NCBI RefSeq assembly: GCF_029887935.1 | Contig: NZ_JARXRO010000020.1 | Coordinates: forward strand, 433,876 to 497,875 | Direction of reading: 5' to 3' | Length of the DNA stretch: 64,000 nucleotides | Origin: Luteimonas kalidii | GTDB lineage: Bacteria; Pseudomonadota; Gammaproteobacteria; Xanthomonadales; Xanthomonadaceae | Part shown: positions 1 through 8,895 of the stretch, piece by piece | Layout of the letters: every line of letters begins with the position of its first letter | How positions within the stretch are numbered: the stretch's first letter is position 1 | Notes under the pieces: model-generated | Seen by the model: the letters and a program-made list of their open reading frames with translations, nothing else | The model's database searches: none | What the model was told of the DNA's origin: nothing | Position numbers and translations under genes: made by a program

Positions 1-1
1 G

Positions 2-709
2 CGCGCGCAGGCGGCGGCGGTGTCGGTGCCGGTGGAGCAGGTGCGGGTGGATCGGATCGCGCGCGACGCCGAAGGCTTCGTGATCGCCGGGAACGGCCGC
101 GAGTGGCGCGCGCGCGCCGTACTGCTGGCGACCGGCCTGCGCGACCGCCTGCCCGGTCCGTGGGCGGAGGATGCGCTGGCCTGCGGCGCGCTGCGGCTGT
201 GCCCGATCTGCGATGCGTTCGAGGCCAGCGACCTGGTCATCGGCGTCTACGGTGCCGGCCGCGACATCGGGTCGCACGCACGTTTCCTGCGCACGTTCTC
301 CCCGCGCGTGTCCGCGCTCCCCTCCGATGGCGACGACGGCGGCGCGGAAGGCGAGGCGGCACGCGCGGCGGGCGTCGAGTGGCTGGGCGCCGGTGAACTG
401 CGGTTCGACGGCCGCCGCTGCCACTGGCACCGCGCCGGCGACGCGGTCCCGCTGGACACGGTGTACTGCTACCTGGGTTCGGATGCCTCGCTGCCGCTCG
501 ACGGGCTGGAGGTCGAACGCACGCGCAGCGGCGAGGTGGTCGTCGACCGCCACCAGCAGACCTGCGTGCCGGGCCTGTACGCGATCGGCGACCTCGTGGG
601 CGGGCTCAACCAGATCTCGGTCGCGGTCGGCCATGCCGCCATCGCCGCCACCCACGTCCACGGCCAGCTGCCGGAGACGCTGCGGCAGGCGCAGGAGCCT
701 GCCCGATGA
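2..709 (+). CDS. Thioredoxin-reductase-like FAD/NAD(P) oxidoreductase, 5' end missing
   Basis: The reading frame is open to the window edge, so the N-terminal FAD-binding half lies upstream. The visible part has a CPIC pair near residue 60, in the position of the TrxR redox motif. A Rossmann-like stretch follows (VIGVYGAGRDIG), and the C-terminal flavoprotein signature is LYAIGDLVGGLNQISVAVGHAA. That layout is known from thioredoxin-reductase-like class II pyridine nucleotide-disulphide oxidoreductases. The substrate cannot be told. The Rossmann glycine pattern is not classical, so a diverged TrxR-like enzyme is more likely than housekeeping TrxB. The stop overlaps the next gene's start (ATGA), suggesting co-translation. 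Confidence 0.75.
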   Translation, partial: RAQAAAVSVPVEQVRVDRIARDAEGFVIAGNGREWRARAVLLATGLRDRLPGPWAEDALACGALRLCPICDAFEASDLVIGVYGAGRDIGSHARFLRTFSPRVSALPSDGDDGGAEGEAARAAGVEWLGAGELRFDGRRCHWHRAGDAVPLDTVYCYLGSDASLPLDGLEVERTRSGEVVVDRHQQTCVPGLYAIGDLVGGLNQISVAVGHAAIAATHVHGQLPETLRQAQEPAR

Positions 710-984
710 ATCCCGACCTCATCGGCTGGGCCGCCTCGGCCATCCTGCTGGCCACCCTGGTGCGGCAGATCCGCAAGCAGGTCGCCGACGGCAGCGGAGC
801 GGGGGTCTCGCGCTGGCTGTTCATCGGCCAGAGCCTGGCCTCGCTGGGCTTCATCGTCTACAGCGTGCTGCTCGACAACTGGGTGTTCATCGTCACCAAC
901 AGCTGCATCCTCATGACTGCGATCGTGGGGCAGTGCATGCGGCCCAAGCCAGAGCAGCAGCCTGCAGCCGGCGACGCGCGCTGA
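706..984 (+). CDS. Small PQ-loop/SemiSWEET-like inner-membrane protein
   Basis: The product is 92 residues with three hydrophobic segments at about 4-19, 36-57 and 58-76. The pattern of a first helix, a charged RQIRKQ turn, a GVS-rich linker and two further helices, with an N in the last one, fits half-transporter SemiSWEET/PQ-loop proteins. Those work as homodimers in the inner membrane, often moving small sugars. The family call rests on length and topology. Substrate is unknown. The start overlaps the upstream flavoprotein stop by 4 bp. Confidence 0.55.
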   Translation: MNPDLIGWAASAILLATLVRQIRKQVADGSGAGVSRWLFIGQSLASLGFIVYSVLLDNWVFIVTNSCILMTAIVGQCMRPKPEQQPAAGDAR

Positions 985-1119
985 GCCGGCGCATTCAGCA
1001 ACATGAAGCGGGCGAGGGCGGATACTTCCGACCCACGCCTCAACTGCGGGCCGGATCGGCCGATATCTGCCTCCGATGAAGATCCGCCTCTATCCCAACT
1101 CACGCAGGCGGCATGCACG

Positions 1120-1656
1120 ATGACGGTCACGGCGGACATCCGCGGATCGCGCAGTCGCGGACTGCGCGCGCGTCGCGATGGCGTGTCGAGCGGCGCCCGC
1201 CGCCGGCACCGGACCGGTGACGGGTTCACCCTGATCGAGCTGATCTTCGCCACGGCCGTGGTCGCGATCCTGGCGGCGATCGCGCAATCGCAGTTTGCCG
1301 GCTACATCGAACGCGCGCGGGTGGCCACCGCCGTCGCGGACATCGCGGCCATGGAACTCGAGATCCAGCGCTTCCGCCAACTTCCCGGCGGGCCACTGCC
1401 GGCGTCGCTGGCCGACATCGGCCGCGCCGGCTTCCTCGATCCCTGGGAGCGGCCGTACCACTACACCAATCTGGACACGAGCAACAAGGGCAAGGCGCGC
1501 AAGGACCGCCGCCTGAACCCCATCAATTCCGACTACGACCTGTTCAGCGCCGGCAGGAACGGCGTGTTCAAACCCCAGGTCAGCCAGAAGGACAGCGTCG
1601 ACGACATCATCCGCGCACGCGACGGCGCCTACATCGGCCTGGCCGAAGACTTCTGA
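1120..1656 (+). CDS. Type IV pilin / type II secretion pseudopilin (GspG-like)
   Basis: A class III signal peptide is clear: a basic leader followed by GFTLIELIF, with cleavage expected after the Gly and methylation of the next Phe. A hydrophobic helix and a short C-terminal domain follow. The C-terminal half (DPWERPYHY, then SDYDLFSAGRNG) matches the layout of GspG-type major pseudopilins, where this region binds calcium. The ATG at 1120 gives a leader of about 35 residues. An upstream in-frame ATG at 1003 would make it implausibly long. No other secretion genes are adjacent, so this is an isolated (pseudo)pilin. It sits just upstream of the GGDEF-EAL gene. Confidence 0.75.
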   Translation: MTVTADIRGSRSRGLRARRDGVSSGARRRHRTGDGFTLIELIFATAVVAILAAIAQSQFAGYIERARVATAVADIAAMELEIQRFRQLPGGPLPASLADIGRAGFLDPWERPYHYTNLDTSNKGKARKDRRLNPINSDYDLFSAGRNGVFKPQVSQKDSVDDIIRARDGAYIGLAEDF

Positions 1657-1664
1657 GCGCCGCA

Positions 1665-4334
1665 ATGGGGGCCGGTCCGCGCCTGTCCACGGCCATCCTC
1701 GGCAGCCGCTTCGGCCGCCGCCTGTTCGTGCTGTTCTGCCTGGCGGCCCTGGTGCCAGCCTCGGTGGTGTTCTGGATGACCTACCGCACCGCGACCGCGG
1801 ATGCCGAGTCGTCGCGGCGCCAGGTGCTGCGCACCGGCGCCAAGAACTACGCGCTGGGCGTGTTCGAGCGGCTGCAGCTGGCCGGCGGCGCGCTGGCGAC
1901 AGTCGATGCGGACGAGGTCGGGCGGGCACGCGGGGACCCGTTGCTGGCGCTGTACTTCAGCGACATGCAGGTGCGACCGCTGGACGCCAGCGTCGCGCAC
2001 CCTGCCACGCTCGGGGCAGGAGACGCCCGCCTTCGACTCGAGCGTCGGGGGTCGGGCACGGTGCCGATCCTGGTGCGCGCGGATGGCGACCGCCTGCTCG
2101 TCGGCACGCTGGCGCCGGATTTCCTGTGGGGCCTGTCCGGCGAGATGAGCCAGGACATGCGGATCTGCCTGTATGCCGGCCGCGAGCGCCTGTTCTGCGG
2201 CGGCCATCCCGGCACCGAGGCGGGCGACCGGCTGGTGGCGGAACACTGGGACCTGTTCCTGAAGGCCGGCTTCGATTCGGCGCCCTGGACCGCGGTGTCG
2301 GTCGCCGGCGCCGGCCATGGGCTGCGGCATTACCGCGGCGTGGTGGTTCCGGCCGCGGCCGCGGTGCTGCTGCTCGCCCTGCTGCTCAGCTCGCTGCAGA
2401 TCCGGCGCGTGCTGGTGCCGCTATCGGATCTGCTGCGCCGGATCCAGCGCGTCGAAGGCGGCCATGGGCACGTGTCCCGGCAGGCGGGCGAGGACGAGTT
2501 CGGCCTGCTGACGCGCACCTTCGATGCCATGCAGCAGCGGATCGGGCGGCAGATCGACACCCTGCGCATCCTGTCCGACATCGACCGGCTGCTGCTCGGC
2601 GGCGCGTCGCTGGACCAGTTGCTGGATCTGGTGGCGCGGCGCCTGCGCCACGTCGCCGGCCCCGTGCTGGTCTGTATCGTCGTACCGCCGCTGGAGCAGA
2701 CCGGCGCGGCGACCCTCTACCTGCTGCGGCGCGAGGGCGAGGCGATGGAGCAGCTCCGCTGCGGGGACGGCGGCAACATCGATGGATCGCCGCAGGGACG
2801 GTGGTTGCCGGTAGCCTCGCTCGATCCCGGCGTGGTGCGCGAGGCCTGTAAAAGCGAAGGCGTGTGCGATCTGTTCGTCCTGGTGCCGGCCAGCGTGTCG
2901 CGGCCGGTGCGGGTGCTGCTGGGCTACGCGGCGCGACCGGTGGCGATGGAGCAGCCGCTGGCGCAGGCGGCGAAGCTGGCCGAGTCGATCCCGGTGGCGC
3001 TGGCGTTCGAGGAGCGCCGCCGCCAGCTGGTCTACCAGGCGCGGCACGACTCGCTCACCCAGTTGCCCAACCGCCTGGCGACCTTCGAAGCCGTGGCCGC
3101 GGCGATCGAGGACGCCGCGCGCGACGGCGCCAGGTTCGCGGTGGCCTTCCTCGACCTGGACCGGTTCAAGTCGATCAACGACGGCCTGGGCCACGGCTCG
3201 GGCGACGAGCTGCTGGTCGGCGTCAGCCGCTGCATTCGCGACAGCCTGTCGGCAGGCGACTTCGTCGGCCGCTTCGGCGGCGACGAGTTCTGCCTGATCC
3301 TGTTCGGCGCCGGCAGCGCCGGCGAGGCCGAGCACGCGATGCAGCGCGTCACCGGCGGCCTGTCGCGACCGGTCCAGGCCGGCGGCCGCGAATTCCTGCA
3401 GACCTTCAGTGCCGGCATCGCGCTGTATCCCGCACACGGTCGCGACGCCAGCACCCTGATCCGCAACGCCGACCTGGCGATGTACCAGGGCAAGCGTGCG
3501 GGTGGGCGCGGGCTGCGGGTGTTCGAGCCGGACATGGATGCCGCCGCGCACGCCAGGCTGAGGATGGAAAATGACCTGCGCGACGCGATCGCCGCGGGCG
3601 CGATCGAGGTGCATTACCAGCCACGCGTGGACAGCCGCGACGGCTCGATCGCGGGCGCGGAGGCGCTGGCGCGCTGGACCCACCCGCAATCAGGCCCGGT
3701 CCCGCCGTCGACCTTCATCGCGCTGGCCGAGGACACCGGCCTGATCGACGACCTCGGCGCGCTCGTGCTGCGCAAGGCGTGCGCACAGCTGGCGCAGTGG
3801 AACGCGGCGGGGCTGCGTCTGCCCCAGGTGTCGGTGAACGTCTCCGGCCACCAGCTGCGTTCGCGACGGCTGGCCGAGACCGTACGGCGTGCGATCGAGG
3901 CGGCCGGCATCGCGCCTGCACTGCTCGAGCTGGAGATCACCGAAACCGCGCTGGTGCAGGACCGCGAGGCCGCGGAGCACCAGCTTGGCCGTGTGCGGTC
4001 GCTCGGCACCACGGTCGCGATCGACGATTTCGGCACCGGCTATTCCTCGCTCGCCTACCTGGCGGCGCTGCCGTTCGACACGCTGAAGATCGACCGCTCG
4101 TTCGTGATCGGCATCGGCGACGGTCATACGCCGATGTCGGCGATCGTGCGGGCGACCATCGGCCTGGCGCGCGAACTCGGCAAGCACGTGGTCGCCGAGG
4201 GCGTGGAGACGATGGACGACGTCCGGCACCTGGCGCGCTGGGGCTGCGTCACCATCCAGGGCTACGTGTACCACCGGCCGATGTCCGCCGCCGCGCTGAC
4301 CGGCCTGCTGCAGGCGCGCACGTCCAACGACTGA
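1665..4334 (+). CDS. Membrane-bound GGDEF-EAL cyclic-di-GMP enzyme with HAMP
   Basis: The 889-residue protein has a transmembrane helix at about 20-42, a periplasmic sensor region, a second helix at about 227-247 and a HAMP segment to about 300. A GAF-like linker follows, then a GGDEF domain (GGDEF at 538-542, intact) and an EAL domain (EAL at 666-668). EAL-domain residues look complete: EITETAL, DDFGTGYSS, KIDRSFV and AEGVET. Both cyclase and phosphodiesterase activity are possible. Which one dominates cannot be read from sequence. It starts 9 bp after the pseudopilin and is the last intact gene before the island junction. A GC-rich hairpin without a T-run follows the stop. Confidence 0.92.
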   Translation: MGAGPRLSTAILGSRFGRRLFVLFCLAALVPASVVFWMTYRTATADAESSRRQVLRTGAKNYALGVFERLQLAGGALATVDADEVGRARGDPLLALYFSDMQVRPLDASVAHPATLGAGDARLRLERRGSGTVPILVRADGDRLLVGTLAPDFLWGLSGEMSQDMRICLYAGRERLFCGGHPGTEAGDRLVAEHWDLFLKAGFDSAPWTAVSVAGAGHGLRHYRGVVVPAAAAVLLLALLLSSLQIRRVLVPLSDLLRRIQRVEGGHGHVSRQAGEDEFGLLTRTFDAMQQRIGRQIDTLRILSDIDRLLLGGASLDQLLDLVARRLRHVAGPVLVCIVVPPLEQTGAATLYLLRREGEAMEQLRCGDGGNIDGSPQGRWLPVASLDPGVVREACKSEGVCDLFVLVPASVSRPVRVLLGYAARPVAMEQPLAQAAKLAESIPVALAFEERRRQLVYQARHDSLTQLPNRLATFEAVAAAIEDAARDGARFAVAFLDLDRFKSINDGLGHGSGDELLVGVSRCIRDSLSAGDFVGRFGGDEFCLILFGAGSAGEAEHAMQRVTGGLSRPVQAGGREFLQTFSAGIALYPAHGRDASTLIRNADLAMYQGKRAGGRGLRVFEPDMDAAAHARLRMENDLRDAIAAGAIEVHYQPRVDSRDGSIAGAEALARWTHPQSGPVPPSTFIALAEDTGLIDDLGALVLRKACAQLAQWNAAGLRLPQVSVNVSGHQLRSRRLAETVRRAIEAAGIAPALLELEITETALVQDREAAEHQLGRVRSLGTTVAIDDFGTGYSSLAYLAALPFDTLKIDRSFVIGIGDGHTPMSAIVRATIGLARELGKHVVAEGVETMDDVRHLARWGCVTIQGYVYHRPMSAAALTGLLQARTSND

Positions 4335-4413
4335 CGCGCCGGGCTCAGCCCGGCGGTGAAGGCGTTGCGGGCGCGTGTTCGACGCGATCGCGGTCGCGCG
4401 CGACAATGGACCC

Positions 4414-4520
4414 GTGACCACCGCCGACGACATCACCAGCATCACCCAGGACGGACGGCCGCCTGTCGCCATTGCGCCCGATGCTGCTTCCATCCGCCTC
4501 TCCGTCGCTCCGATGATGGA
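4414..4520 (+). pseudogene. dusA: Displaced 5' end of the original dusA
   Basis: From the GTG at 4414 the frame encodes a short variable leader ending in RLSVAPMM. This is how xanthomonad DusA proteins begin before MDWTD. After codon 35 the frame enters unrelated island sequence and stops at 4575. The missing remainder is the intact gene starting with IAVAPMMDWTD at the other end of the island. The frame is identical at both junctions, so excision would rebuild one continuous dusA. An upstream in-frame ATG at 4375 is an alternative original start. Confidence 0.8.
4504..4520. repeat. attL of the dusA-integrated island
   Basis: GTCGCTCCGATGATGGA here matches GTCGCGCCTATGATGGA inside the intact dusA at 15 of 17 positions. 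The final 8 bases are identical. Both copies are read in the same frame as Val-Ala-Pro-Met-Met. The crossover probably lies within the identical ATGATGGA block. The repeat is short and imperfect, so the exact cut point is inferred. Confidence 0.78.
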
Positions 4521-4559
4521 ACGGGCGGAAAGTTATTTACTTTCAGTTAGTTACAAGGC

Positions 4560-4595
4560 CTCGTGTGCAATTTGAGCACACTCATTGCACACGAG
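4560..4595. promoter_or_regulatory. 12-bp inverted repeat at the left island end
   Basis: CTCGTGTGCAAT at 4560-4571 is the exact reverse complement of ATTGCACACGAG at 4584-4595, with a 12-base loop. Each arm contains GTGTGCA/TGCACAC, the same heptamer found three or four times next to the integrase at the right end. Integrase or excisionase arm binding is the likeliest role. A transcription terminator is less likely because no T-run follows. Confidence 0.5.
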
Positions 4596-4954
4596 ATCCA
4601 CTCCGACGGCCTCGATTTGTGTCACATGGATACGACCTGCCGGACGGCAGAGACACACCGCCTGCGTGGTTTTTGGGATCTGGGATGGCCGTGTCGGTCA
4701 TAGCAGCATCGGAGGCGATTGCGGGCTCCATGAGCTGTCCGCTCGGACTGACCTGACATGCTCCGGCCAGAAGCGGTCTTCCGGGAAGACGCCTGCTGTT
4801 CTCCGACAGAAACGAAGGAACCGATCGGGTGGGTCGGTTGTTCGGCTGACGGATTGGCCGACATGGAAGCCAGGCGCCGCGCACGAAGATTGTCCGCGCA
4901 TCCGGAAACATATTGCTGTAACAATGCAGAGGAACGCCGACACGGTATGGAAAG
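4596..4954. other. Left-end intergenic stretch, no gene seen
   Basis: Short open frames on both strands show no family features, signal sequences or convincing ribosome sites. The AT-richer stretch around 4905-4935, just before the next gene, could hold its promoter, but no clear -35/-10 pair stands out. Confidence 0.4.
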
Positions 4955-5893
4955 ATGCTGCGTATTTCCGTTCCTCATCCAGATCCGGTCAATGGCCGCG
5001 GTGGCTGCGTCGAACTGATGCTCGCGCGGCATACGGAATCGCTCGATATCGCGTGCACGCTGGCTACGATGGGTGAAGGTTTCATCGCCGGCTTGGACAT
5101 CCACGAGAACGATCCGAATCGGCTCATCCCCGCCTGCCTGCTCATCCGCCAGATTTCTGGGCTCCGGTCGCTGTGTCTGCTCGCCGTCAACGGCTTCTAC
5201 ACCGAAGCGATAGGCCACCAGAGAACCCTGATGGAAGCGCTGGCGCGCATCACGGCACTCGCCGGGAAGCCGGATCTGCTCCACGACTACCTCGCCCAGG
5301 ACGTCCTGAACACAAATAAGCTGCTTGAGGACATCCTGAGCTTCCGCAGCGATTGGGGGCCGGACATTCCCCGGGAGCCTCCGGACGAGGAGCTGCGAGA
5401 GCGGATTGCGGCAGGCCATGTCTGGCTGGAAGGGTTCCGGAACACGCATGGGCGCAGGGCACGGGATATCAAGACGTTCGACTGGGCACAGACCGGGGGG
5501 GTGGCGCATCTGCTGTTCGGCCGCTTCGTCATTGCCTCCGAGGCGCTGCATTTCTCGCCGAAGTCGCTCGACCACCTTCTGGTCACAGATGGCGACCGGC
5601 TCGAAGCGGTACGCATCGGCCCGGAGGACGAGGATCTCGACCATCTGATCCTCAGCTCGTGCAAATACGTGTTCGTGGGCATCCAGACCTTGGCCAATAT
5701 CTTGGCCGTGACGGTTCCGGACGACATAGACGTGCTGTACCGGCACTTCGAGGCTCTTTACGAACGAAGGGCGGACGAAGCGGCCCGTGCCACGCCCAAC
5801 GGGTTGCCTACGGCCGTCAGCGCCCACCTCTGGGCGCCGCTATCGACGATGTGTCGGCACCCCGCGTTTCCCGATTTGCCCTCTCAGCGATGA
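4955..5893 (+). CDS. Hypothetical helical protein, possibly DUF5677-like
   Basis: The 312-residue product is predicted cytoplasmic and mostly helical. A central region (QRTLMEALARITALAG) resembles the R-x-x-x-E-x-x-x-x helix of DUF5677-type proteins, which have no established activity. No catalytic motif is visible. The chosen ATG has GGAAAG just upstream. An alternative start is the Met at residue 22. Only 6 bp separate it from the protease gene downstream, so the two are probably co-transcribed and may work together. The family assignment is tentative. Confidence 0.65.
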   Translation: MLRISVPHPDPVNGRGGCVELMLARHTESLDIACTLATMGEGFIAGLDIHENDPNRLIPACLLIRQISGLRSLCLLAVNGFYTEAIGHQRTLMEALARITALAGKPDLLHDYLAQDVLNTNKLLEDILSFRSDWGPDIPREPPDEELRERIAAGHVWLEGFRNTHGRRARDIKTFDWAQTGGVAHLLFGRFVIASEALHFSPKSLDHLLVTDGDRLEAVRIGPEDEDLDHLILSSCKYVFVGIQTLANILAVTVPDDIDVLYRHFEALYERRADEAARATPNGLPTAVSAHLWAPLSTMCRHPAFPDLPSQR

Positions 5894-5899
5894 GCATCG

Positions 5900-7375
5900 A
5901 TGCCTGCAGTCCGCATCACGGAAGATAATCTGGCACTGACGACGCTGCGGCGGTCCTGGGCCACCGCCATCTACTCCGACCAGGACGGGATCGGAGCCAT
6001 GGGGTCGATGCACGAGGCGGGGGATGGGCTGGCCGCCCTCGTCCTGCTGGAAGAAGAGGGGCCCACAGTCTTGGGCAGCGGAGTCATGATCGGTCCCGGG
6101 CTGGCAGTAGTGGCCACCCATGTGCTGGATGAGTTCGCCGCGAGAAGCGCTCCCCCGCTGCTGCTGACGTTCTTGCCCGATGGGACGCGAGCCTGGCTTC
6201 CGCGCGACAGGTCGACAGCGTCGGGGCCGAGCGCTTTCGGGTCTGACCGCCGGATCGTCTCGGACGTCACGCTGTTGAGCTGCACTCTGAACTCTGACGC
6301 GCACGAGCATCATCCGCTGACACTGGCGCCGCTCCAAGTCGGCCTACCGCTGATCGGCGAGCGTCTGTGGGCATTCGGCTACCGCCACGGTGCACTGCAG
6401 GACGCAGTGGCGCTGATTTCCCCACTGGTGACCTCCGGATTGGTGACGGCGGTGTTCCCCCAAGGCCGCGGCGAGCGTATGCCGTCCGCGTGCATAGAGG
6501 TCGCTATGGATACAAAGGGAGGCATGAGCGGTGGGCCGGTAGTGAATGCCGACGGAGACCTGGTGGGCATTGTGTCCTCCTCGATCGAGGGTGGGCCATC
6601 CTATGTCACCCTGATCTGGGAGTTGCTTCGCCTGGAAGTTCACAGCACGCTGCCCCTGCTCGCGGGTCGGGGCGATATCGACCTGTTTGCGGCGCAGCAG
6701 CTCGGACTGGTGAAGCTCAAGGGGCAGATCAAGCGGAGCAGGCGCGGCGACGCCACGATCACCCTGTCCAAAGCCGAGGCCGAACTGATGGCTGTCTCGG
6801 TCGAGCTCACTTCCATGGTGTCGTCGCGGCCTAGCGGCAGGTTTCTTGACGATGCGCAGTTGGAGGAGTTTCAGGAATGCTGGCTGTCCGAAATGGAAAA
6901 GGCTGCGGCCGATGCCGCGCTGGTCTACCTGGAGGAACTGGCGCTGGCGTCGGTGCGCGGCTTCCTGGCGGCGTCCGGCGTGCCCGCGGAGTGCCTGGCA
7001 CCGATCCGAGCGTTTTCGGTCGAGGATTTCGAGGGGCTGGAGGATCTCGATCTCCTGTCTGTGTGGGAGGATGAGGACGGTACGCTCACCGCGTCCTGCG
7101 CCTTCGATCTGCTGTCGGTCGTGTGGACGGTGGAAGTGCCCGAAGCGGACTATCTCGCGAAGGCCGGCGACTACGACGCCCACTTCATCAACATCGCGAT
7201 CGATGGTCCGACGGCAAGCATGGAACTGGTTCAGCGTTGCCACTTCGAGGCGGCATTGACGCTCGACCCCGAGGGCGAGTGGTCCACGCAGTCCTCGATC
7301 ACGTTCTCCGGGGTTTTTCACCCCAGGCTGCGAGCACCGGAGGCGGGCGGCACACCGGCCCTCGGCCATAGCTGA
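5900..7375 (+). CDS. Trypsin-like serine protease with unknown C-terminal domain
   Basis: The N-terminal ~250 residues look like a chymotrypsin-fold protease. His74 is in VVATHVLDEF, Asp122 in RRIVSDVTLLS and the nucleophile Ser210 in KGGMSGGPVVN. The spacing and context fit a trypsin_2/DegS-type triad. There is no signal peptide or membrane segment, so it should act in the cytoplasm. The C-terminal ~240 residues are acidic and not recognised. Cytoplasmic trypsin-like proteases inside mobile islands often act as effectors of anti-phage systems. Together with the upstream helical protein this may be such a pair, but that is inference. Confidence 0.8.
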   Translation: MPAVRITEDNLALTTLRRSWATAIYSDQDGIGAMGSMHEAGDGLAALVLLEEEGPTVLGSGVMIGPGLAVVATHVLDEFAARSAPPLLLTFLPDGTRAWLPRDRSTASGPSAFGSDRRIVSDVTLLSCTLNSDAHEHHPLTLAPLQVGLPLIGERLWAFGYRHGALQDAVALISPLVTSGLVTAVFPQGRGERMPSACIEVAMDTKGGMSGGPVVNADGDLVGIVSSSIEGGPSYVTLIWELLRLEVHSTLPLLAGRGDIDLFAAQQLGLVKLKGQIKRSRRGDATITLSKAEAELMAVSVELTSMVSSRPSGRFLDDAQLEEFQECWLSEMEKAAADAALVYLEELALASVRGFLAASGVPAECLAPIRAFSVEDFEGLEDLDLLSVWEDEDGTLTASCAFDLLSVVWTVEVPEADYLAKAGDYDAHFINIAIDGPTASMELVQRCHFEAALTLDPEGEWSTQSSITFSGVFHPRLRAPEAGGTPALGHS

Positions 7376-7457
7376 TCCTCTTCCTCGTCCGACAGCGGAC
7401 GACAGACGGTCGGCATGAGCAGGACCGCGTCTCCCTGCACCGTCCCGTCACCTGGCA

Positions 7458-8285
7458 TCAAAGCAACTTCTGGATTGGGCGCAGGGGGTACAACCGGGAG
7501 ATCTGCTCGCAGAACGCGTGGTAGCGCAGATTGTTGCCCTGATCCAGGCTTAGCTTGGATACCAGTGCAAAGTAGAACCACAGCAAAGCAGTACCCAACG
7601 GATGGGCACCGTCGCCGTCGGGCTTGCAGAGATGCCACGAGTTCACGTTTCGGTACTGAAGGAATCCGACGACCGGATCGTCGTTGACAAGAAAATCAAG
7701 ATTGCCCGCCACGATTGCCCCTTGATCGAGCAGTAGGATGTAGTCGACGAACGGTCCACCCTTATCTCTGAGGGTCGTCCCGAGCTTCTTCAAATCTGCC
7801 TCCTTGCATTCGCCGCACACCACAAAGGTCAGCGGCACCTCTTGCACGGGGGTGCCTGGCGCGCCGCCCGAAACTACGATCTCGTTTCGCATCTCATGCC
7901 ATGACTTCAGCGATTTCTGGACCTGTCCGATTCCTGCGGATAGATCAGCTGCGGAGTTCTTGACTTGCCCCATGACCGAGACGCTGGTGTGGGGAATGTA
8001 GTGTTGATCCTGGGGCGCGGGGTCCAGCCGGAAGGCCTCCTTGTCTTCGTACACGAGCACGTCGATCTCCGGGCTGCAGCGCGAGTTCGCGCCATAGAAG
8101 TAGCCGCTCGCAACTTTGTTGGTGGATGGCAGGCTTTCTGCAAGAAGCTGACGAAACCGGGTTTCGAGAGGACCTCCGCTCGCCTTGATATTGCCTGCCT
8201 TGTGCGCGGCCCGTCCTTCTTCAACAGAAAGAATCATATCGTCCGCCTTTCGACCGAACTGCGCAGGAAGATCCAATTCACCCAT
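7458..8285 (-). CDS. DUF6602-type protein, predicted PD-(D/E)XK nuclease fold
   Basis: The 275-residue protein begins with a helical region containing GGPLETRFRQLLAESLP. SPEIDVLVYEDKEAF and later SVMGQVKNS follow. The order of a glutamate, then E-I-D, then Q-V-K fits the metal-binding core of PD-(D/E)XK nucleases and the DUF6602 family. That family is frequently found near restriction genes. The C-terminal half is helical with no clear motif. It is transcribed convergently with the protease gene, 82 bp apart. The nuclease call comes from motif order, not full-length recognition. Confidence 0.65.
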   Translation of the reverse strand: MGELDLPAQFGRKADDMILSVEEGRAAHKAGNIKASGGPLETRFRQLLAESLPSTNKVASGYFYGANSRCSPEIDVLVYEDKEAFRLDPAPQDQHYIPHTSVSVMGQVKNSAADLSAGIGQVQKSLKSWHEMRNEIVVSGGAPGTPVQEVPLTFVVCGECKEADLKKLGTTLRDKGGPFVDYILLLDQGAIVAGNLDFLVNDDPVVGFLQYRNVNSWHLCKPDGDGAHPLGTALLWFYFALVSKLSLDQGNNLRYHAFCEQISRLYPLRPIQKLL

Positions 8286-8385
8286 GCTGTATTTGTCCTG
8301 ATTTCACGATGGCCGGGGAATCACAGCCATCCAGTAAGCTCAATCCACGATACTCCATGGCGAAGAAGCGCAGTTTGCAGGCGAC

Positions 8386-8895
8386 TCATCGATGCAGACG
8401 CGTGTACCAACGATTGGGATGCCATGCAAGTGGCGCAGACGGGCCGGGGCTTGCCGGCGACGGAGGCGCGCGCGTGGAACACGCGGAGGCTTCTTCCTCT
8501 TTCTCCGGGTCGGGGGGCGGCTGCAGGAATGCGCCCGTGCGCACCGGGTCGATGCGATCGGCCTGCGCGCGCGCCCACTGCGACCACTCGGCCATCTGCT
8601 CTTCCGGCACAGGGTCGGTGTCCGTGCTGTTGCGGGTGTTGACGGCTTCGACGTAGCTGCGGATGTCGTCGGCGAGCCGCAGCGACATGGATTCATGCAG
8701 CAGCTTCTCAATGCGCGAATTCTCCAGGCGGTGCAGGCGCGCGCGTTCCTCCCGTTCCACCTCGAGCCGGGCCTGCCCCTCGGCCTCGATCAGCTTTTTC
8801 CTGCGCTCGACGCGCCATGCGTGCTGGCGATACTCGTGGATCCGCGAGTCGCGTACCGGCCGGCTTCCCTGTCCGTCCCGGGTCCCTGTCTGCAA
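8386..8895 (-). pseudogene. Truncated C-terminal paralogue of the 53.8-kb hypothetical gene
   Basis: The readable part matches the last ~130 residues of the 407-residue protein near the other island end. Shared pieces include SYVEAV against AYVEEV, AEWSQWARAQADRIDPV against EAWSAWALAQAARIDPV, and a charged coiled-coil stretch before them. The N-terminal ~280 residues, including the HTH-like start, are missing. The final 30 residues are low-complexity. It therefore looks like a decayed duplicate or a remnant of an earlier element. Confidence 0.6.

Noticed and set aside
4338..4360. GCCGGGCTCAGCCCGGC hairpin after the GGDEF-EAL gene as a terminator
   Set aside because: The stem is good but there is no T-run. 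GC-rich hairpins are frequent in this genome.
4585..5076. Long open frames on both strands in the left-end intergenic region
   Set aside because: No ribosome site or domain, biased composition, and overlap with the better-supported 312-residue gene.
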